From Massilia putida (GTDB lineage: Bacteria; Pseudomonadota; Gammaproteobacteria; Burkholderiales; Burkholderiaceae_D), in contig NZ_CP019038.1 of the NCBI RefSeq assembly GCF_001941825.1, positions 5,270,001-5,334,000 on the forward strand: 64,000 bases of DNA, given 5' to 3'. Position 1 is the first letter of the stretch, and the number at the start of each line of letters is the position of its first letter. Of the stretch, positions 50,664 to 60,036 are shown piece after piece. The notes beneath the pieces are model-generated. The model saw nothing but the letters and a program-made list of their open reading frames with translations, searched no databases and was not told the origin of the DNA. Both the position numbers and the translations under genes were made by a program.

Positions 50664-53546
50664 TCAGAACGACTGGTTGTAGCGCACGTAGAAGAAGCGG
50701 TCGATCGGCATGTCGGCATCGACCGACGACGACGAAGCGGCACCCTGGTACGTGATGCGCGGCTTCTTGTCGAGCAGGTTGTTGATACCGAACATGATCT
50801 GGCCCTTCCACGACGTCTTGTAGCCGACGTTCAGGTCATGATAGACCTCGGCGCCCAGACGGTTGTAGTCGGTGCCCCAGCTTGCGGCACCGCCCGGGTT
50901 CGTGCACTCGGTTTCCGAATCCCAGCACTGGTCCTTGACCGCGCTGTAGTAACGGGCGGTCCAGGTGGCGTTCCAGTTGCCCAGGCTCCAGTCCAGCGAC
51001 GTGACCGACTTGATGCGGTTGTAGTAGTACTCGCCCGCGTAGTCGACCCATTGGGCGTCCGCTGCGCTCTGCACCTTGAACGAGTGGGCGTACGAGGTGT
51101 CCGAACGCAGGTTGAAGCGGCCGTACTTGGTCATCGGGAAGCGATAGCCCAGCGACAGGTCGAGGCCGTCGGTTTCCAGCTTGCCCAGGTTGGCGTTGCC
51201 GCGTGCCAGGTCGGTGATCTCGCCGGCGGCGTTACGCTTGATCGACGTGCAGAACGACGGCACGTTGTTCACGTAGCACTGGTTCGCGACGTAGGTCGCC
51301 GTGACCGCGGTGATGCGGTTGTCGATCTTGATGTCGAACCAGTCCAGCGAGGCCGAGAAGCCCGGCAGGAACGACGGGCTGTACACGAAGCCCGCGGTGT
51401 TGGTGCGCGCGGTTTCCGGCTGCAGCGCGGCATTGCCCGCGCCGGCCTGGAACGGGTACGCGCCCTGTGCGCCGCCCGAACCGGCGATCGGCGAGCCGAC
51501 CTGGTTCAGCTGGCGGAAGCCGGCGGGAGCGCCTGCGCTTGCGCAACGCGCGGCCACGGCCGGGTTGCGCGACGCTTCGCCGAACTTGGTGTCGCACGGG
51601 TCCAGGTACGTGTCGTAGGTCTGCTGGCCGCCGCCGAACGTGTCACCCACGGTCGGTGCGCGGAAACCCTGCGCCCAGGTGCCGCGGACCAGCAGGTCGG
51701 CGATCGGACGCCACTCGATGCTCATCTTGCTGTTGTTGGTGGTGCCGAAGTTGCTGTAGTCCGAATGGCGGGTTGCCAGGTCCAGGGACAGCGACTTGGC
51801 GAACGGTGCGTTCTTCAGCAGCGGGACGCGGGCTTCCAGGTAGGCTTCCTTGACGGTGTAGCGGCCGTTGGTGGAATTGCCCGCCAGGTCGGTCGAGTAG
51901 CCCGACTGTTCGAACTGGCCCGGACGGTCATAGCCGATCACTTCGCGGTGCTCGAGGCCGCCCGCGAAGCCGATCATGCCGGCCGGCAGCGCGTACAGGT
52001 CGCCGGCGATGTTGGCGGTGGCGCTGTTGATGGTCGAGCCGTAGGTGGCCTGGCCGGTCGACATGATGTATTTCAGCGCGCCGGCGGTGGACGCCGAAGG
52101 GCCGCCCAGGATGTCGAACGGGACGCAATCGGCCATCGCGATCGGCTTGGCGGCGGTGCCGCACTGGACGACGCCGGACGCGTTCAGGAACGACGGACCG
52201 AGGGCTTTCTTGAGGTTCAGCAGGTTCAGGTTGCCGGTCGACAGCACGGAGCCGCTGACGGCGCTGTGGTTGTAGCCCACGTCCCAGTTGAAGTTGCGGC
52301 CGGCCGCGGTGAATTCACCCGACACGGAAGCGTCGATGTGCAGCGTACGGTTTTCGTTGTTCGTGACGCGCGGCACTTCGATCGTGCGGCGATAGAAGAA
52401 CAGGTCCTGGCCCTTGCCGGCACCGGCCACCTGGTTGCCATACGGGTTGTAGTAGCTGTCCTTGTCGACGTAGACCGGGTACTTCGACTGGGTCATCGAG
52501 TTCAGCGGGTAGCCCGCGACCTGCGCCGACGAGTTGCGCTGCGCGAACATCGCGGTGCTGTTGAAGTGCATGCCGAACGGCAGTTCCAGCGAGCCCTTGG
52601 TGAAGATGCTGTCGAGCTTGGTCGGCAACGCGAACATCATCTGGCTCGTCGAGTTGAACAGGTCGTTCACCGAGCTGGCATAGCTGTGGTAGTTGTTCGG
52701 GTCGCGCGAGTTGGTGCCGGTGCCCACGCCATCGTACGTGCCGGTGTGGTTCAGGACCTTGGTAAAACCGGTCGCACCGCCGCTGGCGCTGACCTGGCGG
52801 ATACGGCCCCACGGGCCGGTGCCCAGGGTGCCGGCCGCCACGTGGGCCGGGCCGTAGGTGAAGGAGGTGATGTCGCGGTCTTTCGCCCAGACCGGGCCCT
52901 GCTCGGTGTGGGTCAGGCCGAACAGCAGCGAACCCTTGTCGCCGGCGACGCCGTAGGAAACCGAGTAGTCCTTCGATTTGCCGTCGCCGTTGCGCTGGTT
53001 GGCGCCGTGGTAGACGCTGACCTGGCCGCCTTCCATCGACTTCTTGAGGATGATGTTGACCACGCCGGCGATCGCGTCCGAGCCATAGATCGCGGAAGCG
53101 CCGTCCTTCAGGACTTCGATCCGATCGATCATGGAAGCCGGGATGGTCGACATGTCGGTGTAGCCGGCCACGGTGGCGGTCCAGCGCTTGCCGTCGACCA
53201 GCGTCAGCAGGCGGTTCGAGCCGAGGTTGCGCAGGTTGGCGTACTGGCCGCCGCTTTCGCGGTTCGACGTCAGGGCGCCGCCCTTGCTGAAGTCCGGCGA
53301 GCCGGCCGCCGACAGGTTGTTGATGATGTCGCCGACAGTGACGAGACCCGTTTTCTGGATCTGTTCCTGGGTCATCACCTGGATCGGTTGTGCGGATTCC
53401 AGGTCGACCTGGCGGATGCGCGAGCCGGTCACTTCCACGCGCTGCAGTGGCGCGGAGGTTTCTTGGGCATAAGCCGCGTGCATCCCGAACGCAACGCCGC
53501 CGAGGCACATCAGGCGGATCGAGCGGGACAAGACTTTTTCCATCAT
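50664..53546 (-). CDS. TonB-dependent receptor 3
   Basis: This 960-residue outer-membrane receptor has a signal peptide ending near AYAQE, the plug start VEVTGSRIRQVDLESAQP, plug motif IEVLKDGASAIYGSDAIAGVVN and a barrel ending FFYVRYNQSF. It is a clear paralog of receptor 4 next to it, with almost the same plug and barrel end. AGGAG precedes the ATG pair at 53546. The ligand is unknown. Both sit on the minus strand with a 458-bp spacer and their own terminators, so each is its own unit. Confidence 0.94.
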   Translation of the reverse strand: MMEKVLSRSIRLMCLGGVAFGMHAAYAQETSAPLQRVEVTGSRIRQVDLESAQPIQVMTQEQIQKTGLVTVGDIINNLSAAGSPDFSKGGALTSNRESGGQYANLRNLGSNRLLTLVDGKRWTATVAGYTDMSTIPASMIDRIEVLKDGASAIYGSDAIAGVVNIILKKSMEGGQVSVYHGANQRNGDGKSKDYSVSYGVAGDKGSLLFGLTHTEQGPVWAKDRDITSFTYGPAHVAAGTLGTGPWGRIRQVSASGGATGFTKVLNHTGTYDGVGTGTNSRDPNNYHSYASSVNDLFNSTSQMMFALPTKLDSIFTKGSLELPFGMHFNSTAMFAQRNSSAQVAGYPLNSMTQSKYPVYVDKDSYYNPYGNQVAGAGKGQDLFFYRRTIEVPRVTNNENRTLHIDASVSGEFTAAGRNFNWDVGYNHSAVSGSVLSTGNLNLLNLKKALGPSFLNASGVVQCGTAAKPIAMADCVPFDILGGPSASTAGALKYIMSTGQATYGSTINSATANIAGDLYALPAGMIGFAGGLEHREVIGYDRPGQFEQSGYSTDLAGNSTNGRYTVKEAYLEARVPLLKNAPFAKSLSLDLATRHSDYSNFGTTNNSKMSIEWRPIADLLVRGTWAQGFRAPTVGDTFGGGQQTYDTYLDPCDTKFGEASRNPAVAARCASAGAPAGFRQLNQVGSPIAGSGGAQGAYPFQAGAGNAALQPETARTNTAGFVYSPSFLPGFSASLDWFDIKIDNRITAVTATYVANQCYVNNVPSFCTSIKRNAAGEITDLARGNANLGKLETDGLDLSLGYRFPMTKYGRFNLRSDTSYAHSFKVQSAADAQWVDYAGEYYYNRIKSVTSLDWSLGNWNATWTARYYSAVKDQCWDSETECTNPGGAASWGTDYNRLGAEVYHDLNVGYKTSWKGQIMFGINNLLDKKPRITYQGAASSSSVDADMPIDRFFYVRYNQSF

Positions 53547-54004
53547 GGTTGCAAACTCCTAGGGTTAAGGCACGGCACACTGGGTACAGCAGCCGTGAAT
53601 GTCCGTCGCTGAGCGACTGTTTTTGAAATCAATGTGGTTAACATTTTTTTCAAGCTGGCAATGGAATCATCCGCCATGGCAGCGTGTCAATCATCGGGCG
53701 TGCATATTTTGCGATTGTTGCACTCTTGCGTAATTACAAGAAAATCACGGGAGTTGAGCGTATTTACTGCAAGTGGGAATGCGTAAAGACACAAAAATAT
53801 GCGGAAAGAATGGGTTGCCGGTAAAACGGCCTGTGGAATGTTGAATTAAGCACAACATTCTTTCATGCGTTCGGCGCACCAAAACGGGGCGCCGAACGAC
53901 ATCCGTCGTTTAATCTGTTACATTTGTACAACAGGCAAAATTTCTTCCGCGAAATAAAAATGCCCGCCGGCGCAGCCGGGCGGGCATGCATGCGGCGCGA
54001 ACGG
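53547..54004. other. Intergenic region between receptors 3 and 4
   Basis: This 458-bp AT-rich gap holds the promoter region of receptor 3 (53547-53860) and the terminator of receptor 4 (53960-53987). I see no gene or known RNA in the rest. Confidence 0.6.
53960..53987 (-). terminator. Terminator downstream of TonB-dependent receptor 4
   Basis: ATGCCCGCC / GGCGGGCAT with inner GG / CC pairs lies 17 bp past the receptor 4 stop, with an A run at 53956-53960 that gives a U run on the minus strand. Confidence 0.85.
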
Positions 54005-56872
54005 TCAGAACGACTGGTTGTAGCGCAGGTAGAACAGGCGGTCGATCGGCATCTGCGGATCGACGGACGACGACGACGACGTGCCGTTCGCGAACGACGA
54101 GTTGGCGTCGTAGACGATGCGCGGCTTGCGGTCGAACACATTGTTGGCGCCGGCCAGCAGCTTCGCTTTCCACGGCAGGGCATAGCCGATCGACAGGTCG
54201 CTGTAGACCATGGCGCCCAGCTTCGTATAGCCGGTGCCCCAGCTGGCCGGGTCGTTCGGGTTGCTGCATTCCTCGTTGTTGGCGGCGCTCCAGCAGTGGA
54301 CCTTCACGCCGCTGTAGTAGCGCGACGCCAGGGTGGCGCTCCAGTTGCCGAGGTTCCAGTCCAGGGTCAGGTTCGATTTCACGCGGTTGTACGTGAATTC
54401 GCCGGCGTCGTTTTCCCAGTTCGCCGTCGCATTGCTCTTGATGCGGAACGTATCGGTATAAGTCGATTCCGACCGCACGTTGAACTGGCCGGCCGCCGTG
54501 CGCGGGAAGCGGTAGGCGACGGTCAGGTCGACGCCCCGGGTCCGCAGCTCGCCGAGGTTGGCGTTGCCGCGCGACAGGCTGGCGATCATGCCGGTGGCCG
54601 GGTCGCGCTTGATCCTATCGCAGAACGCCTGCACACCGCCGACGTAGCACTGGTTGATCTCGTAAGTCGCCGTCACCGCGGTGATGCGGTTCTTGACGTG
54701 GATGTCGAACCAGTCGAGCGCGACGGAAGCGCCGTTCAGCCAGCCCGGGCTGTACACGAGGCCGGCCGTCTTCGTCGTCGCCGTTTCCGGCTGCAGCGAG
54801 TCGTTGCCCGCGCCCGCGTTGAACGGGACCGGGGTCTGGGCGCCGCCGGCCGGGACCGGCGAGCCGGCCTGGTTGAGCTGGCGGAAGCCGGCCGGCACGC
54901 CGGCGGCCGCGCAGCGGGCGGCAGCGGCCGGATTCCTGGCCGCCTCGCCGTACTTGCTGTCGCAGGCGTCCAGGTAAGAGTCGTAGGCCTGCTGGCCGCC
55001 GCCGAACGTGTCGCTCAGCGTGGGGGCGCGGAAGCCCTGGGCGTACGTGCCGCGCGCCAGCAGGTCGCGCACCGGCTTCCACATCACGCTGGCCTTGCTG
55101 TTGGTGGTGTTGCCGAAGTTGCTGTAGTCGGAATAGCGCGACGCGATGTCGACGCTCAGCAGTTGCGCGAACGGCTTGTTCTTGAGCAGCGGGACATTGA
55201 ATTCCAGATAGGCTTCGCGCACGGCGTACTTGCCGACGGTGGCATTGCCGGCCAGGTCCGTCGAGTAGCCCGATTGCTCGAACTGGCCCGGACGGTCGTA
55301 GCCGCGGACGGACCGGTGCTCGAGGCCCGCCGCCACGCCGATCGGGCCGGCCGGCAGGTCGAACAGTTCGCCGGTGATGTCGGCGGTGGCGCTGTTGACG
55401 GTCGAGCCGTACGTCGCCTGGCCGGTCGACATCACATAGGCCAGCGCCGCCGGCGTCGACGCCGACGGGCCGCCCAGGATATTGAACGGCACGCACTGGC
55501 TCAGCGCCACCGGATTCGCGGCCGTGCCGCACTGCACGATGCCCGCCGCATTGATGAACGACGGGCCGAGGGCCTTCTTGAGGTTCAGCAGGTTCAGGTT
55601 ACCGGTCGACAGCACCGAGCCCGTGGTGGCGCTGTGGTTATAGCCGACGTTCCAGTTCCACGCCTTGCCCAGCACGCCGACATCGCCTTCCACGCCCGCC
55701 TCGATGTGCACGGTGCGGTTCTCGTTCTCGGCCGTGCGCGGGACTTCGCTCGTGCGGCGGTAAAAGAACAGATCCTGGCCCGGGTATGGGTTGTAGTAGC
55801 TGTCCTTGTCGATATAGACCGGGTACTTGCTCTGGGTGGCAGAGTTCAGCGGATAGCCGGCGGCCTGGCGGAACGACGTGCGGTCCGCGAACATCGCGGT
55901 GGTCGTGAACCGCATGTCGTGCGGCAGGGTGAGGCGGCCTTTCGTGAAGACGGACGTCAGCCGGGCCGGCGGCAAGTACACCATCTGGTCCGACGAGTTG
56001 AACGTGTCGGCGTCGGCGCCGGCATAGTTGTGATAGTTGTTCGGATCGCGCGCGTTGGCACCGGTGCCGTCGCCCAGGTAGGAACCCGTGTGGTTCAGGA
56101 TCTTGTTGAATCCGGTGGCGCCGCCGCCGGCGTTCACCTGGCGGATGCGGCCCCACGGGCTCGCGCCGAAACCGGCGTTCAGGTGGTTCGGGCCGTAGCT
56201 GGCGGCCGTCACTGCGCGGTCCTTCGCCCACACGACGCCGTCCTCGGTGTATGTCAGGCCGACCATCATGTTGGCCCGGTCGTCGCCCGCGCCGTAGGAA
56301 AGCGAATAATCCTTCTTCCTGCCGTCGCCTTTCTCGTTCCGGCCGCCGTACAGGCTGAGCAGGCCGCCCTGCATGGTCTTCTTGAGGATCACGTTGACGA
56401 CGCCGGCGATCGCATCCGAGCCGTAGATCGACGACGCGCCGTCCTTGAGGACTTCGATGCGCTCGATCATGGCCGACGGGATGGTCGACATGTCGGTATA
56501 GCCGGCGACGGTCTGCGTCCAGCGCTTGCCGTCGACCAGCACCAGCAGCCGGTTCGACCCCAGGTTGCGCATATTGATGAACTGGCCGCCCTGTTCGCGG
56601 TTCGACGTCAGGGTGGCCCCTTTCGAGAAGGCCGGGGTACCGGCGGCCGACAGGTTGTTGATGATGTCGCCGACGGTGACGAGACCCGTTTTCTGGATCT
56701 GGTCCTGGGTGATCACCTGGACCGGTTGCGCCGTTTCCAGGTCGACCTGGCGGATCCGCGAGCCCGTCACTTCGACGCGCTGCAATACGTCCGCCGTCTG
56801 TGCATGCGCGATGCCCGCCATCGCGTTCACGGCGACGGCGACGGCCATGGCGGTCTTGGTATGTTGTTGCAT
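54005..56872 (-). CDS. TonB-dependent receptor 4
   Basis: This 955-residue outer-membrane receptor is paralogous to receptor 3. It has VEVTGSRIRQVDLETAQP, QIQKTGLVTVGDIINNLSAAG, IEVLKDGASSIYGSDAIAGVVN and the barrel end FYLRYNQSF. The signal peptide ends near GIAHAQ. A GGAG site precedes ATG 56872. Tandem duplication is the simplest origin of the pair. The barrel loops differ enough (for example the DDPASWGTG-type end against TNPGGAASWGTD) to suggest different ligands. Confidence 0.94.
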   Translation of the reverse strand: MQQHTKTAMAVAVAVNAMAGIAHAQTADVLQRVEVTGSRIRQVDLETAQPVQVITQDQIQKTGLVTVGDIINNLSAAGTPAFSKGATLTSNREQGGQFINMRNLGSNRLLVLVDGKRWTQTVAGYTDMSTIPSAMIERIEVLKDGASSIYGSDAIAGVVNVILKKTMQGGLLSLYGGRNEKGDGRKKDYSLSYGAGDDRANMMVGLTYTEDGVVWAKDRAVTAASYGPNHLNAGFGASPWGRIRQVNAGGGATGFNKILNHTGSYLGDGTGANARDPNNYHNYAGADADTFNSSDQMVYLPPARLTSVFTKGRLTLPHDMRFTTTAMFADRTSFRQAAGYPLNSATQSKYPVYIDKDSYYNPYPGQDLFFYRRTSEVPRTAENENRTVHIEAGVEGDVGVLGKAWNWNVGYNHSATTGSVLSTGNLNLLNLKKALGPSFINAAGIVQCGTAANPVALSQCVPFNILGGPSASTPAALAYVMSTGQATYGSTVNSATADITGELFDLPAGPIGVAAGLEHRSVRGYDRPGQFEQSGYSTDLAGNATVGKYAVREAYLEFNVPLLKNKPFAQLLSVDIASRYSDYSNFGNTTNSKASVMWKPVRDLLARGTYAQGFRAPTLSDTFGGGQQAYDSYLDACDSKYGEAARNPAAAARCAAAGVPAGFRQLNQAGSPVPAGGAQTPVPFNAGAGNDSLQPETATTKTAGLVYSPGWLNGASVALDWFDIHVKNRITAVTATYEINQCYVGGVQAFCDRIKRDPATGMIASLSRGNANLGELRTRGVDLTVAYRFPRTAAGQFNVRSESTYTDTFRIKSNATANWENDAGEFTYNRVKSNLTLDWNLGNWSATLASRYYSGVKVHCWSAANNEECSNPNDPASWGTGYTKLGAMVYSDLSIGYALPWKAKLLAGANNVFDRKPRIVYDANSSFANGTSSSSSVDPQMPIDRLFYLRYNQSF

Positions 56873-57007
56873 GGAATCTCCGATAAGGCGCGGCTATTGG
56901 CGCACAGCAAGCCATACGCTGGCTGTATCGGAGTATTTTGTATTGAGAAATATCAATACGAAAATATGTTAGTAGAGAAATGTTGACTAAAAACAACGTC
57001 CTCGCGT

Positions 57008-59749
57008 CTAAACGTGGAAGCAGTCGTGCCACAGCCGCACGACGACGTCCGCATGCTTCGCGACGAGGCTGCGTTCCACGCGGGCGTTTTCCTGGCCTTG
57101 CAGGCGCACCTGGTGCTGCAGCTTGCGCATCGCGCGGTAGGCGCTGGAGGCGCCGTCGGCGAGGCCGGTATCGATCAGGCCCAGCTGGCCGCACAGCTTC
57201 AGCAGCGCGATGTTGCCGACGTTCGCCGTCAGCTGCGGATACGCGCAAGCATGGCGCAGCACGAGGTATTGGACGATGAATTCGATGTCGATCATGCCGC
57301 CTTCATCGTGCTTGAGGTCGAAACGCTCGTCACGCGGTGGGTGGGCGTCGCGCATGCGCTGGCGCATCTTGACGACTTCGTCGCGCAATTCGGCCTCGCG
57401 GCCAGATCGGTCCTGGCGCAGCACCTGTTCGCGGATCGCCTCGAAACGCTTGCCGATGGCGGCATCGCCGGCGCAGAAGCGGGCGCGCGTGAGGGCCTGG
57501 TGTTCCCACAGCCACGCGGACGATTGCTGGTAGCGTTCGAACGCGGACACGGACGACACCAGCATGCCGGACGCGCCGTCCGGCCGCAGCGCCGTGTCGA
57601 TGTCGAACAGGATGCCGGCCGGGGTATGCGTCGTCATCCACGTGATGAAGCGCTGGGCCAGCTTGGCATAGTTGGACGGCGCCATGTCGTCGTCGTCGTC
57701 GAACAGGAAGATCACATCCAGGTCGGACACATAGCCCAGTTCCTTGCCGCCCAGCTTGCCGTAGGCGATGACGGCGAATTGCGGCACCTCGCGGTGGCGC
57801 GACGCGATGGTGCGCCAGGCGCGGCGCACGACTTCGCACACGATCAGGTCGGCCAGCGCCGACAGGTGGTCGGCCAGGCGCTCGACGGACAGTTCGCCCG
57901 CGAGATCCAGCGCCAGCAGGCGGAACATCTGGGCGTGGTGGGCTTCGCGCAGGATGTCGAGCTGGCGCTCGGTGTCGCCGGCGGCCGCGTCGAGCTGGGC
58001 CGCGAGGCTGCTGGCCAGCGCCGGCAGATCCTCGGCGGCATTGCCGCGGTCGTCCAGCAGCTCGTCCAGCAGGATCGGGTGCTGGGTGAGGAAGGTCGCG
58101 GCCCAGCCGGACGCGTTGATCATGCGCAGCACCCGCTCCAGCGTGTGTGGATATTCCGTCAGCAGCGACAGGTAGGCGGAGCGGCGCGCGATGGCTTCGA
58201 AGAAATCGAGCAGGCGGCCCAGGGTGGCCGCCTGGCTGCCGAGCCCGGCGTCGGCGACGACGAGGGGAATCTGTGTCAGCGCCGTGTTCACGAGCGCGAC
58301 GAGGCGGTGGCGGCTCGTTTCCGGCAAGGTCTGCAGCCGGGGCGCCTGCCACGTGGCGACGAGGCGGTTCGCGGCCGCCTGCGGATCGTCGAAGCCGAGG
58401 CTCGCCAGGCGGTCGGCGATGGCGTCGCGGTTGTCGGGATCGGAGAGCAGGGCATCCGGATCGACGGGCTCGGCGCCCGCCGCCTTGTCGGCGAAGATCG
58501 CGTCGAACTGGGCGGCGACGAACACGCGCCAGCTGTCCAGCCGGGCCAGCAGTTCGGCCTCGTCGGCCATGCCCATCATGCGCGCCACGGTGTGCTTGTC
58601 CTCGGGCGACACCGGCATGGTATGCGTCTGGGCATCTTCCAGGTATTGCAGGCGGTGCTCCAGGTTGCGCAGGAATGAATATGCCTCGAGCAATTGCTCG
58701 ACGGTGTCGCCGGCCAGCAGTTCGCGTTCGGCCAACAGGCGCAGCGTCTTGCGCGTGGAGCGCTCGCGCAGGGCCGGGTCGCGGCCGCCGCGGATCAGCT
58801 GGAACACCTGCGCCAGGAACTCGATCTCGCGGATGCCGCCGCGGCCCAGCTTGACGTTCTGGTTGCGTTCCGGATGCAGGCGCTCCTGGCGGTTGACCTC
58901 GGCGCGGATCTGGGCGTGCATGGTGCGGATCGCGTCGATCACGCCGAAGTCGAGGTAGCGCCGGAACACGAACGGCCGCACGACGGCGTCGAGGGCCGCG
59001 ATGTCGGCCGGATCGCCGGTGACCGCGCGCGCCTTGACCCAGGCATAACGTTCCCATTCGCGCCCCTGTACGATCAGGTAGTCCTCGACCATGTTCAGGC
59101 TCGCCACGAGCGGACCCGACTTGCCATTTGGACGCAGCGCCATGTCGACGCGGAACGTAAAACCGTCTTCCGTCACTTCGGACAGTGCGGCGATCAGCTT
59201 GCGGCCCAGGCGCACGAAGAATTCGTGATTCGACAGCGATTTCCGGCCGGGGCCGGCGCGGGTGTCGCCGTCCTCGGGGTAGACGAAGATGAGGTCGATG
59301 TCGGACGAGACGTTCAGTTCGCCGCCGCCGTGCTTGCCCATCGCCAGCACCATCATCTGCTGGGCGCGGCCCGACTCGGCGCCGATCGGCTCGCCGTGCA
59401 GCGCGGTCATCTCGGCCATGAGCTCGGCCAGGTGGGTCTGGACGGCGAAGTCGGCGAAGCGGCTCATCGCCGTGACGACTTCGTCGAGGTCGGCCTGGCC
59501 GTCGAGGTCGCGCCGGATGATGGCGCAGATGAGCAGGTTGCGCAGGCGGCGCATCGCCCGTACCGTCGGGAGCACCGAACCGTTCGGACCGAGCGCGGCT
59601 TCGGCCTTCAGCGCTGCGCCGAAATCGAGGGAGGCCAGCGATAATGCAGACAGGGTATCGACGCGTCCGGCACGGGCCGGGTCGGCGGCGAGCCAGCGTT
59701 GGTAAAAGCGCGACGTTTGCGCCAGGGACTGCGGGGAAGCTTCGAGCAT
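57008..59749 (-). CDS. glnE: Glutamine synthetase adenylyltransferase/deadenylylase
   Basis: This 913-residue protein has two nucleotidyltransferase-type domains. The N-terminal one has GKHGGGELNVSSDIDLIFVY (adenylyl-removing half) and the C-terminal one has YGKLGGKELGYVSDLDVIFLFDD (adenylylating half), with the helical regulatory region between. It adenylylates and deadenylylates GlnA (Tyr400 here) in response to glutamine through PII. Start ATG 59749 has only a weak ribosome-binding site. It is divergent from yhdP. Confidence 0.97.
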   Translation of the reverse strand: MLEASPQSLAQTSRFYQRWLAADPARAGRVDTLSALSLASLDFGAALKAEAALGPNGSVLPTVRAMRRLRNLLICAIIRRDLDGQADLDEVVTAMSRFADFAVQTHLAELMAEMTALHGEPIGAESGRAQQMMVLAMGKHGGGELNVSSDIDLIFVYPEDGDTRAGPGRKSLSNHEFFVRLGRKLIAALSEVTEDGFTFRVDMALRPNGKSGPLVASLNMVEDYLIVQGREWERYAWVKARAVTGDPADIAALDAVVRPFVFRRYLDFGVIDAIRTMHAQIRAEVNRQERLHPERNQNVKLGRGGIREIEFLAQVFQLIRGGRDPALRERSTRKTLRLLAERELLAGDTVEQLLEAYSFLRNLEHRLQYLEDAQTHTMPVSPEDKHTVARMMGMADEAELLARLDSWRVFVAAQFDAIFADKAAGAEPVDPDALLSDPDNRDAIADRLASLGFDDPQAAANRLVATWQAPRLQTLPETSRHRLVALVNTALTQIPLVVADAGLGSQAATLGRLLDFFEAIARRSAYLSLLTEYPHTLERVLRMINASGWAATFLTQHPILLDELLDDRGNAAEDLPALASSLAAQLDAAAGDTERQLDILREAHHAQMFRLLALDLAGELSVERLADHLSALADLIVCEVVRRAWRTIASRHREVPQFAVIAYGKLGGKELGYVSDLDVIFLFDDDDDMAPSNYAKLAQRFITWMTTHTPAGILFDIDTALRPDGASGMLVSSVSAFERYQQSSAWLWEHQALTRARFCAGDAAIGKRFEAIREQVLRQDRSGREAELRDEVVKMRQRMRDAHPPRDERFDLKHDEGGMIDIEFIVQYLVLRHACAYPQLTANVGNIALLKLCGQLGLIDTGLADGASSAYRAMRKLQHQVRLQGQENARVERSLVAKHADVVVRLWHDCFHV

Positions 59750-59892
59750 AGGGCGAATTCCAGACGAGTTGTGCGTTTCGGGACGCTTGCTATGGGGTAA
59801 AATTGCCCGCCATGCTGCCCTGGGTCAGCGTGATGGTAAGGTAGACGCCGCGGATGTTGCAAGCGCTCTCTTATTTACAGATTAACAATAAG

Positions 59893-60005
59893 GCATCTCG
59901 AAAACCGTCGTGAGCGGCAGCAGATTTGGCGGAGAAGCGCAGCTGTACGAATGTACAGCGAGCATCGCAGGCCGCATCTGCAACGCGCAACAGGTTTGCG
60001 ACTGC
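59893..60005 (+). repeat. Structured interspersed repeat, copy C
   Basis: This is the third copy of the ~111-bp element, 32 bp before the yhdP start and in its orientation. The second stem reads GCAGAT / ATCTGC (59920-59925, 59976-59981) where copy B has GCAGGT / ACCTGC, a paired change. The apical hairpin is GCTGTAC-GAAT-GTACAGC. It could be in the 5' leader of yhdP. Confidence 0.88.
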
Positions 60006-60036
60006 CTGATTTTCGGCGAGCCTTTTGAGCCTTTTG

